From Lachnospiraceae bacterium UBA7205 (GTDB lineage Bacteria; Bacillota; Clostridia; Lachnospirales; Lachnospiraceae): a stretch of DNA of 43,333 bases. This document shows, one piece after another, positions 7,714 through 15,220 of the stretch (its first letter is position 1; every line of letters starts with the position of its first letter). The stretch covers positions 28,943 to 72,275 of the forward strand of contig DKUL01000084.1 of NCBI GenBank assembly GCA_002490665.1, read 5' to 3'. The translations under genes and the position numbers were made by a program. The notes beneath the pieces were generated by a model. It was not told the DNA's origin. It ran no database searches and was given only the letters and a program-made list of their open reading frames with translations.

Positions 7714-8307
7714 TCAGGAAAGGTTCAATATCTCCCCGCTGCAGGCTTCCTCCATAATCGCCTGCACATCAGCGCCGTCCAAATCCAGCCCCTGCGCGCT
7801 GACAAAATGCGTATTCTGCACCCCGTAGAGCCGGCAGAGTGCATTGGCGTACTCAAAGCCAAAATTACAGTCCCCGATATAACCGCCGCTGGTCGTCACA
7901 TAATACATGTCCTGCGCCGCGCACAGCCCTATCGGCGTACCATCCTCGGCATATGTAAATGTGATGCCTTCCACGCTCGCCGCCTCAAAAAATATCTTGA
8001 GCGATGACGGAAAAGACATATCCCAGTAAGGCGCGGCAATCACAAGCATGTCCGCCTGTGCCACGGCATTTGCGTAGTCAAACATCGTATCCGAAAACTG
8101 CCCTGCCGCAAGCAGTTCATTGCGCCGCTGAAGTCTCTCATAATTTAACGGAAGCAGATTCTCAGTGGAAAGCCTGATTTCCTCAATCTGAAACGCCATA
8201 TCCTTACTGTTTGCTTCCCTGATACGCCCGAGCAGATACTCTGCCAGAGCCAGTGTCCTTGAATCCTTGCCGCGCACGCAGGCATTGATAAAAAGTAATG
8301 TAGGCAT
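7714..8307 (-). CDS. Flavodoxin-fold NAD(P)H reductase (azoreductase/MdaB-like)
   Basis: A 197-residue protein of the flavodoxin_2 family, FMN-binding enzymes reducing quinones or azo compounds with NAD(P)H. The N-terminus MPTLLFINACVRGKDSRT gives the first strand and phosphate-binding loop; VIAAPYWDMSFPSSLKIFFEA is the FMN-contact helix pattern cut here to its core (APYWDMSFPSSLK); YVTTSGGYIGD is the second flavin loop. It is slightly short for AzoR but typical of clostridial relatives. ATG 8307 is chosen because GAGGAGAAAG precedes it; the open frame to 8334 lacks a site. It lies 29 bases downstream of the SGNH hydrolase gene and is probably co-transcribed. No substrate can be assigned. Confidence 0.85.
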   Translation of the reverse strand: MPTLLFINACVRGKDSRTLALAEYLLGRIREANSKDMAFQIEEIRLSTENLLPLNYERLQRRNELLAAGQFSDTMFDYANAVAQADMLVIAAPYWDMSFPSSLKIFFEAASVEGITFTYAEDGTPIGLCAAQDMYYVTTSGGYIGDCNFGFEYANALCRLYGVQNTHFVSAQGLDLDGADVQAIMEEACSGEILNLS

Positions 8308-8336
8308 CTTCTTTCTCCTCGTATTTTCGCACATTA

Positions 8337-9512
8337 TTACGATTCATTTCGTTCCAGTAACGCCCTTGGCACTTCAGCCGCCATCCGCTCATACGCTTTT
8401 TCGGACGGATGCAGATGGTCGCCGCTGTCATAGCCCTGTCCAAACGCGGCAGGATTATCCCTGTCACAGAGCGCCTTGTCGAAATCAATGCATCCCTGAA
8501 TCTCGGAGGTCGTCCGTATCCATTCATTGACTGCACAGCGCAGTTCATCCCGAAACGGTTCATAAGTGCGCCACCCATAAATCGGAAGCAGTGTCCCTAG
8601 ATAGACCTGGAGTCCATACGCTTCTGCCTGCGCAATATACTGCCGAAGCCCCTGTATCAAATCGTCTGCTGTTGGCAGATCGCTCCATGGACGGAACGGA
8701 TTCACCTCCACGCCAACAGGATGAATAATATCATTGATGCCATGCTGAATGATAACGGTATCTGCACCACTGACCCGTGCCTCCCTTGGAAAGCGGATTG
8801 CTCCCTTCAGTCCATAGGAATCATACGTAATATTATCATACTGCCGCAAAATTCTTGTGCCGCTCGCCGCCCGGCGCACAATAGCAGTATGCGCGATATG
8901 CTCGGAAAATAACCGCAGCGTCAGGTAATCGGGCCAGGACTGCGACGTGATGCTGTCGCCATAACAGATTACTGCCCGGTTCGCGTTATCGGTCTCTATC
9001 TCCACATTGCTCAAAAAATAAAACCAGTTTGTATTTCTGGTCAAATCCAGCGGAAGCTCTGCGCTCTGCGCATAATCCCCCACTGTGTAAAATCCTTTTG
9101 ACAACGGACCTGTAATCAGTACAGCCGAGCGCATCTGCGTAAATCCGCCGAGATAAAAACTGACACTGATGTCATTTCCACGCCGGACAGGAAAATGGAT
9201 TTCGTCGCTGACTGCGGCTTCCCCTGCCGGTATGGTGACACTTCTGCTGCCGTTGTCAAATGTAACAGGTGTGCTGGTCTGTTCTACGATTTCCCGACCA
9301 CCGTCCACACTGTCAGCCACAAAGACATGGGTGATTGTGACAGGCTCCGTACCGCAGAAATTGTCCAGCGTTATTTTTATTTTCTCTCCGTCAAACATGG
9401 GGCGGACAGGGTAGCGGAGTGTCAGGTCCTTCGCATAATTCTCCGGTTTTCTGTCCGCAATTGAAATCGCGTTTCCCCATGTAGTCACATACTTTTTCTG
9501 ATTCTGTTCCAT
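8337..9512 (-). CDS. SGNH/GDSL-family hydrolase
   Basis: A 391-residue probable esterase. The SGNH blocks are visible in order: GDS with nucleophile S187, a Gly-containing block near 217, GIND with N260, and the catalytic D365-x-x-H368 (DHLHP). Residues 30-170 form a beta-rich N-terminal domain (LTLRYPVRPMF, VSFYLGGFTQM), as in two-domain carbohydrate esterases such as acetylxylan esterases. No signal peptide is evident, so it probably acts in the cytoplasm. ATG 9512 is chosen with AAAGGA nine bases upstream. It is first in a two-gene unit with the flavodoxin-fold reductase. The substrate is unknown; deacylation of an oligosaccharide or xenobiotic is only a guess. Confidence 0.88.
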   Translation of the reverse strand: MEQNQKKYVTTWGNAISIADRKPENYAKDLTLRYPVRPMFDGEKIKITLDNFCGTEPVTITHVFVADSVDGGREIVEQTSTPVTFDNGSRSVTIPAGEAAVSDEIHFPVRRGNDISVSFYLGGFTQMRSAVLITGPLSKGFYTVGDYAQSAELPLDLTRNTNWFYFLSNVEIETDNANRAVICYGDSITSQSWPDYLTLRLFSEHIAHTAIVRRAASGTRILRQYDNITYDSYGLKGAIRFPREARVSGADTVIIQHGINDIIHPVGVEVNPFRPWSDLPTADDLIQGLRQYIAQAEAYGLQVYLGTLLPIYGWRTYEPFRDELRCAVNEWIRTTSEIQGCIDFDKALCDRDNPAAFGQGYDSGDHLHPSEKAYERMAAEVPRALLERNES

Positions 9513-9633
9513 GCTATTTTTCCTTTGCATCTTATCTTTACATAAGTAATTGGAAAACTTTCATTTCCAAGTCCTTATTATAGCATGAAATTGTATTTAC
9601 TTCAATTATTATCGGAAACAGCAGCAACTTTTA

Positions 9634-9663
9634 GGAACAGGAAGCCGAAGGCTGAACTGTTAC
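9634..9663 (+). repeat. 30-bp hairpin repeat, copy C
   Basis: It matches the 6226-6255 copy (opposite strand) at all but one base near the outer end (GGAACAG instead of GTAACAG). It lies upstream of the AAA-ATPase-like gene. Confidence 0.8.
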
Positions 9664-9785
9664 ACTTTTATCCGCGGCGTTTTGGTGGTTCGCAAAACTT
9701 TTGCTTGTGGCATCAGGGATATCGGGATATAATGATTACAGAAGCGTACAACAGAAACCGATTTTCACAGATTTGGAGGGAGATT

Positions 9786-11345
9786 ATGGCGGTCTGTCTG
9801 AATACAAAATCTGCCCTGATTTTATATCAGGACCTTGTAAACAGCGAATACTTTGTTGACAAATCCGCAATTATCGGGCACATCAGCAAGCGTATCCGCA
9901 CAAACGCAAAGTATGTCTGCATTACAAAACCGCGGCGTTTTGGAAAAACCTCTGTTTTAAATATGCTGGGGGCATATTATGGCAAGGCGTATGACTCTAA
10001 GGACTTGTTTAAAGGCTCCGCCATCAGCAAAAGCGCGTCGTATACCGTCCATTTAAACCAGTACAATGTCATCAACCTGTGCCTGAATGAAATCCCGCTT
10101 GACTTAAGCCGGTATGAGGATTATATTGCACAGTTTAACAACGCGATTATCAGTGATGTAAAAGAAAGTTATCCTGCGCTTCAGGACAAAACATTTGAGA
10201 AGGCCTCCGACGCCCTTGCCGCAACAGGGGACGAGTTTATTTTTATAATTGACGAGTGGGACTATATTTTCAGTCATGAATTGTATCCGGAACATCAGGG
10301 TGCGTTTTTGGAGTTTCTACGAAATCTGCTCAAGGATAAGCCCTATGTCGCGCTCACGTATATGACAGGCGTTCTTCCGATTAAGAAATACAGTACGGGT
10401 TCGGCGCTGAATATGTTCGACGAATATACCATGCTTAAGGATCATTTTTTCGAGGATTATTTTGGTTTTTTGGAGAGCGAGGTTGCGGCGTTGTGCCAAA
10501 AGCAGGATAAAGTTTCACTGGATGAAATCCGCGACTGGTATAACGGCTATGTATCCGGGTCAGGGGAGCGGATTTACAACCCGCGTTCCGTCATTCTGTC
10601 TCTGATGAACGGATACTGTCAAAGCTACTGGACACGGACGGGTAAAATGGATGAGGTGCTGTTTTTCCTGAAATACAATATTGGCGAGGTGCGGGATGAT
10701 GTCGTGAAAATGGTGGACGGCTCGTCCGTGTGGATTAACATAGAAAAAGAATTCAGTGCAGGGAATGCACAGCTTTCCAGCAGAAAAGATATTTTTTCGG
10801 CAATGATTATTTATGGCCTGCTGTCATACAGTGATGGAGAACTGCGCATTCCGAATAAGGAGCTTATGATTGAGTTTGAGAATGCGTTGGAGGATGATGA
10901 GTTCGGCTATGTCGCAGAGCTTGTCCGCAATTCAAGTGCGGTGCTAGAGGCAACCCTAAATAAAAGGGGCGATATTGTGGCATCCTATCTCCATAATATC
11001 CATAACAGCGAACTTCCTATCTTAAAGTACAACGACGAAAACAGTCTTTCATGCGTGGTGACGCTTGCATATCTTTCCGCAAGGAATAAATACAGGATAG
11101 AGCGTGAGGAGAAAAGCGGAAAGGGATTTGTGGATTTTATCTTTTATCCGCGTAAAAAAAATCTGCCCGGAATCATTCTTGAACTGAAGGCAGATAAAAC
11201 ACCGGGGGATGCGATTGCGCAGATTCAGGAAAAGGAGTACTGTGAGAAGTTAAAAAAAGCCGGTGTCGCGCACATACTTGCCGTTGGGATTAACTATGAT
11301 ACAAAGGCTAAAGAACATCAATGCATGATTGAGGAGCTTGGCTGA
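9786..11345 (+). CDS. AAA-ATPase-like / PD-(D/E)XK nuclease fusion (DUF1703 type)
   Basis: A 519-residue protein of the AAA-ATPase-like plus PDDEXK_9 family common in gut Clostridia and Bacteroidetes. The N-terminus has the typical FVDKSAIIGHI segment and a P-loop variant KPRRFGKTS (48-56); FIFIIDEWDYIF is the Walker-B-like strand. The C-terminal nuclease-like domain has D450 in GFVDFIFYP and E466-x-K468 in IILELKADK, fitting a PD-(D/E)XK core. The biological role of the family is not established; multiple copies per genome are usual. ATG 9786 is chosen with GGAGGGAG just upstream; an open frame continues up to 9585 through the 30-bp repeat. It is monocistronic, with a terminator after the stop. 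Confidence 0.88.
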   Translation: MAVCLNTKSALILYQDLVNSEYFVDKSAIIGHISKRIRTNAKYVCITKPRRFGKTSVLNMLGAYYGKAYDSKDLFKGSAISKSASYTVHLNQYNVINLCLNEIPLDLSRYEDYIAQFNNAIISDVKESYPALQDKTFEKASDALAATGDEFIFIIDEWDYIFSHELYPEHQGAFLEFLRNLLKDKPYVALTYMTGVLPIKKYSTGSALNMFDEYTMLKDHFFEDYFGFLESEVAALCQKQDKVSLDEIRDWYNGYVSGSGERIYNPRSVILSLMNGYCQSYWTRTGKMDEVLFFLKYNIGEVRDDVVKMVDGSSVWINIEKEFSAGNAQLSSRKDIFSAMIIYGLLSYSDGELRIPNKELMIEFENALEDDEFGYVAELVRNSSAVLEATLNKRGDIVASYLHNIHNSELPILKYNDENSLSCVVTLAYLSARNKYRIEREEKSGKGFVDFIFYPRKKNLPGIILELKADKTPGDAIAQIQEKEYCEKLKKAGVAHILAVGINYDTKAKEHQCMIEELG

Positions 11346-11366
11346 ATTTCCAATGCCGTTATCAGA

Positions 11367-11409
11367 AAACAGCAGCGAACCGTCCGCGATTCACTGCTGT
11401 TTCTTCCTT
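11367..11409. terminator. Hairpin terminator after the ATPase/nuclease gene
   Basis: AAACAGCAG (11367-11375) pairs with CTGCTGTTT (11394-11402), with an inner GAA/TTC pairing, followed by a T-rich tail on the plus strand. It lies between convergent genes and may serve the endonuclease gene ending at 11449 too. Confidence 0.65.
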
Positions 11410-11448
11410 TTCAAAAGGCTCCTGGTTATTCGGATGTCTGAATCAAAT

Positions 11449-12951
11449 TCATAAGTTCTGGAAAAATAACAGGCTTTCCTCTACCAGGGGCCAGTCGATA
11501 TTTAAACCGGTGCCCCTTTTAAACGCTTCAGCCTGATATACAAAACCAAGCTTCTTCAAATATGTCATTTCAGCCTGAAATGGTTTTCTTGTCCCGCCAG
11601 CCCGCTTTGTCGTTTTCTTATACATGTGAAGTTGGTTTGTAAATATGTCATCCAGCCATTCCAGATAATCCTGTGATTGAAATTCTATCTTATTTCCAGT
11701 CCTTATTTTCGTAAAATCGTCGAAATTGTTTGAAAATCTCTGTTGAGAATACTTATAGGCTGTATAAAGAAATACATCAAACTGCCCAAGCTGTAAGCTT
11801 ACAGCCCTTAAAATATTCATAGGTTCATTACTATACGGATTGTTTCCGGCTTTTTCACAGGCATTCACATATTTATACCCATAATCTGTCAATTGTCCGT
11901 CCTCATCAAGTAATCCTATCTGGTATAACCCGGAATCAATTACCTCACGATAGCTATGCGCATCCTTCCTGACTTTGCTTACATATTCATCCCATGCGGC
12001 ATCCTCCGTATACCCTGAAATATTATTTAGCTTATCGACAATCCTGGACTTAACAGAATCCAATCTTCCCGAAAATAATTTCTGCCTTGCTGCCGAATCA
12101 ATCCGGATTTTTGTTTCAATGTCATTTACTGAATACGGTGTTTTGCCATCGTAAATCGGAATCAGCTTATCCCAGAAATAATAGTGGAACCAGACGTATC
12201 TCCAAGCCTTGTCAGACATTGTATCCCCATGCGTATTCGATAAATACATACAAGGATCCGCTGTTGCATCCGCCCTCTTCACAGCAGCGACAATTTCCTT
12301 TGGAAATACATATTTTGATTTGTCTTCCCCAACAGAAGAAATAATCTTTACACTCTGGCAATACCTAAAAAATGCATCCGGATGACTCATCCCTTCACGC
12401 ACATGAGCCCATATTGTACTTATTTGTCCTGACAGTTTCTTTGAACCCATCGATTTATATGTAACTGTTTTTGACAAATCAATATCCCTTACACATGTCA
12501 GCTTATGGTTGAATGGTCTTGTATCTGCCATATTGGGCATATCATATGTATAGACCGAAACTGGCGCATCTGGCGCCGTGGTATCTATTATCGTCCTAAC
12601 ATGCGCGCCGGGATCGGCATGGCTCGCGTAACTTTTGGGAATGCATATAACCGATGCGTCATATCCTTTTTGAATATATGCTAATGACTGTCCTAAGGCA
12701 GTTAATATCCCATGAACTCCCTCGTTTGGTCTCTTATACTCAAAGGCAATATTAACATCACTGACAGCAGGCTTAGAATTTTTTGCCTGAATCAGCCCGT
12801 CTGCCAATGGCCATACCGTACTTCCTTCCCGCCCGGCGCTTAATGACCACGTTCCGCCGGCAGTCAGCGTACCGAAAAATGATCCTGCTTTGCCTTGAAT
12901 AATATCCGCTATTTCACTTGATGCATATGCTGCCTCACTGTCATGTCCCAT
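11449..12951 (-). CDS. Putative type II restriction endonuclease
   Basis: A 500-residue protein with no family I can name by sight. It is assigned as the nuclease of the R-M locus because its start overlaps the second methyltransferase by 11 bases and no other candidate is present. Near residues 60-75 is a candidate PD-(D/E)XK core (D65 in SDVNIAF, then E71-Y-K73 in FEYKRP), followed by a helix with Gln (ALGQSLAYI). The remainder is mixed helix and strand without known motifs. ATG 12951 is chosen with GGAGGGAG (about 12958-12965) upstream; a start at 12969 is in frame but weaker. Paired cytosine methyltransferases suggest an asymmetric site, hence possibly type IIS cutting. Base composition is similar to the methyltransferases. 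Confidence 0.6.
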   Translation of the reverse strand: MGHDSEAAYASSEIADIIQGKAGSFFGTLTAGGTWSLSAGREGSTVWPLADGLIQAKNSKPAVSDVNIAFEYKRPNEGVHGILTALGQSLAYIQKGYDASVICIPKSYASHADPGAHVRTIIDTTAPDAPVSVYTYDMPNMADTRPFNHKLTCVRDIDLSKTVTYKSMGSKKLSGQISTIWAHVREGMSHPDAFFRYCQSVKIISSVGEDKSKYVFPKEIVAAVKRADATADPCMYLSNTHGDTMSDKAWRYVWFHYYFWDKLIPIYDGKTPYSVNDIETKIRIDSAARQKLFSGRLDSVKSRIVDKLNNISGYTEDAAWDEYVSKVRKDAHSYREVIDSGLYQIGLLDEDGQLTDYGYKYVNACEKAGNNPYSNEPMNILRAVSLQLGQFDVFLYTAYKYSQQRFSNNFDDFTKIRTGNKIEFQSQDYLEWLDDIFTNQLHMYKKTTKRAGGTRKPFQAEMTYLKKLGFVYQAEAFKRGTGLNIDWPLVEESLLFFQNL

Positions 12952-14014
12952 GATTGGCTCCCTCCTCAAGGTATTGGTGTATCTTCCTCAGAAATGGTTC
13001 TGCCATCTTAGGCGGCACCGCATTTCCGACCTGAATACACTGCTCCTGCCTTGTTCCAAAAAACTCATGTGTATCCGGAAATGTCTGAATTCTCGCGGCT
13101 TCCCTCGCCGTTAATGTCCTGTTCAGTGTCGGATGAACCGGAAATGCATTATGCCCCGGAACCATCGTAGTGGATGGCTTCTTTCTGTCTAACCGTTTGT
13201 AAACATGACTATAATTGGAAACCTTCCCCGTCTTTGAGTCCTTTCTTGTCGCTACAGCAAATTCAGGCGGCAAATCGTCCACATTCAGTTTACATCCCTC
13301 TTTGATATAGCCATATCTGGCAGCTACAATCGGTTTATGCTGCAGGGGTACATGGTTGGGTATCTCATTTTCTTTTCCCGCCAAATCCATAATTGCATCA
13401 CCGACTGTCCTATATACAGGCATCTTCCCAGATTCAGCTGAAAAGTATGTCGGTTCAGGCGGAACGAAATCTATTCCAAGCCTGTTGCCAATCATAAACA
13501 TTCTATACCTATCCTGCGGAACGCCATAATCGGCAGCACATACCACATCGCACCATATTTTATGATAGCCCAGCCTTTCAAATTCTTTTTTTACCTTTTC
13601 CACAAAAAGCCCATTGTCTAAATTAGTAAAGCCCTTGACATTCTCCATCAGGAAAAACTTGGGTCTGGTTTCTTTTACAATCCGAATATACTGATATACC
13701 AAAAAGTTTCTTGGATCCTGTTTCGGGTCATACCCCTGCGTATTAACAAATCTCCTCTTTCCAAAGATTGAAAATCCCTGGCACGGAGGTCCTCCTTCCA
13801 CAAGGTCTATCTCCTGTCCCTTGACATACTCGTCAATGACATCCGGCGTCAAATTATTGATATCGTCTGTAACAATGGGAATTTCCGGAAAATTGTAATG
13901 ATGCGTTTTCGCAAATATGGGATTGACCTCATTTGACAAAATAATGTTGAATCCGCTGTCACGCGTGGCAAGCGTCAGTCCTCCTGCTCCGGAAAACAAA
14001 TCAATCGCATTCAT
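12941..14014 (-). CDS. C5-cytosine DNA methyltransferase (second)
   Basis: A 357-residue enzyme of the Dcm/HhaI family, which transfers methyl from S-adenosylmethionine to C5 of cytosine in DNA. The motifs in order are I, AIDLFSGAGG (3-12); IV, GPPCQGFS with catalytic C78; VI, ENV (124-126); VIII, QDRYR in GVPQDRYRMF; and X, GNAVPP near the C-terminus. The target-recognition region lies between VIII and the REAARIQTFP segment. It overlaps the first methyltransferase gene by 14 bases and the endonuclease gene by 11, so all three are translationally coupled. It shares long blocks with its neighbour (RTLTAREAARIQTFPD), suggesting an ancestral duplication followed by divergence of the recognition part. 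Confidence 0.95.
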   Translation of the reverse strand: MNAIDLFSGAGGLTLATRDSGFNIILSNEVNPIFAKTHHYNFPEIPIVTDDINNLTPDVIDEYVKGQEIDLVEGGPPCQGFSIFGKRRFVNTQGYDPKQDPRNFLVYQYIRIVKETRPKFFLMENVKGFTNLDNGLFVEKVKKEFERLGYHKIWCDVVCAADYGVPQDRYRMFMIGNRLGIDFVPPEPTYFSAESGKMPVYRTVGDAIMDLAGKENEIPNHVPLQHKPIVAARYGYIKEGCKLNVDDLPPEFAVATRKDSKTGKVSNYSHVYKRLDRKKPSTTMVPGHNAFPVHPTLNRTLTAREAARIQTFPDTHEFFGTRQEQCIQVGNAVPPKMAEPFLRKIHQYLEEGANHGT

Positions 14015-15062
14015 AAATTCCTAATTCCTTTGCCTTTTCTATTTGCTCCTTGATAAAATCCCCTAGTTTATGTGAAAACATTGGCGGCACTGCATTTCCA
14101 ACCTGGTGTCCCTGCTGTCTCCGATTGCCCTCAAATATCATCCAGTCCGGAAAGGTCTGAATCCTTGCCGCTTCTCTTACTGTTAAACTTCTATGTAAAG
14201 TTGGATGAATAGGAAACGCATCATTTCCGGGAACCATGGTTAATGCCGGCTTATTGGGATCCAGCCTCTTAAAAGTATTCCCAAAGTTCTTTCTGTAAAG
14301 CTCCGGCGGTAATTTGTCCTCCGGCAGTCTTCCTCCCTGGGGAATCAGCTTATATCTTTCAATATTTTTAGACGTATGCTTTAATGCAACATGATTAAAT
14401 TCGGGATTATCCGGCATGTCAGCTAAATCTTCCAAAACAGTTCCACATGCAGTCCATTCAGGCAGTCCGTCTTCAGGGTTGCCTGAATGATCCGGTTCTG
14501 GAAAAGCGACTGGCAATCCTACCCTGTTGCCAATAATAATCACCCTGTACCGAATCTCTGGAACACCATAGTCAGCCATGTTTATAAGCCTGGATTCTGC
14601 GTTATATCCTGCTTTGCGAAGCGTTTTTATTACATTTTCTAAATATGCTCCCTTGTCCAGTGTAAGAATTCCTTTGACATTTTCCATCACTATAAATTTC
14701 GGTCTTAGCTTTTTAATCAAATTTGCATACACCAGAACCAATTCATTTCTTGAATCGTGTGCATATCTTTTCTTCGGGTCAGAGGATGCCCTATGCCCAA
14801 TAGTGGAAAATCCCTGGCAGGGAGGCCCGCCTATTACAACATCTAAGGAATTTCCTCCTAAATATTCTCTTATTTGCTCCGCTGTTACATCCCTGATATC
14901 GCCTTTAATCATGGGAATTTCTGGAAAATTGCGCCTGTGCGTCTTTTCCACCAGATCATTGTTGTCAATGCATAGCCTTATATTATAACCCGACTCCTCA
15001 AAGCCTAGATGCAGTCCCCCGGCGCCAGAAAATAAATCAATTGCTGTGAGTTCCTTTTTCAT
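14001..15062 (-). CDS. C5-cytosine DNA methyltransferase (first)
   Basis: A 353-residue C5-cytosine methyltransferase. Motif I is AIDLFSGAGG (7-16), IV has catalytic C82 in GPPCQGFS, VI is ENV (127-129) and X is GNAVPP. Motif VIII reads E169-I-R-Y-R instead of the usual Q-x-R-x-R, a conservative but notable change next to the active site. It is first gene of the R-M operon. The ATG at 15062 is preceded by GAGGTG (about 13 bases) and AGGACA (too close), so initiation may be modest. The stop overlaps the next methyltransferase. Two enzymes in one locus probably methylate the two strands of a non-palindromic site. Confidence 0.95.
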   Translation of the reverse strand: MKKELTAIDLFSGAGGLHLGFEESGYNIRLCIDNNDLVEKTHRRNFPEIPMIKGDIRDVTAEQIREYLGGNSLDVVIGGPPCQGFSTIGHRASSDPKKRYAHDSRNELVLVYANLIKKLRPKFIVMENVKGILTLDKGAYLENVIKTLRKAGYNAESRLINMADYGVPEIRYRVIIIGNRVGLPVAFPEPDHSGNPEDGLPEWTACGTVLEDLADMPDNPEFNHVALKHTSKNIERYKLIPQGGRLPEDKLPPELYRKNFGNTFKRLDPNKPALTMVPGNDAFPIHPTLHRSLTVREAARIQTFPDWMIFEGNRRQQGHQVGNAVPPMFSHKLGDFIKEQIEKAKELGIYECD

Positions 15063-15098
15063 TGTCCTGTATATTCACCTCGTCTATCATTTCCATAC

Positions 15099-15131
15099 AT
15101 ACTGGCGCCCTGCCTTCTCAGACGCCAGTAT
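15099..15131 (-). promoter_or_regulatory. Inverted repeat in the R-M leader, possible operator
   Basis: ATACTGGCG (15099-15107) and CGCCAGTAT (15123-15131) form a 9-bp perfect inverted repeat with a 15-base gap. It is 37 bases upstream of the first methyltransferase and just downstream of a TATAAT box on the minus strand (about 15143-15148). There is no T-run, so it is more likely an operator or leader hairpin than a terminator. Confidence 0.4.
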
Positions 15132-15220
15132 CAAACAATTATATCAAGTATACCATAGAACAACGAAAATAAAAACGACATTTTTGCTAAACCTTATGTG
15201 AAATGGATTCCGAAAACGCC

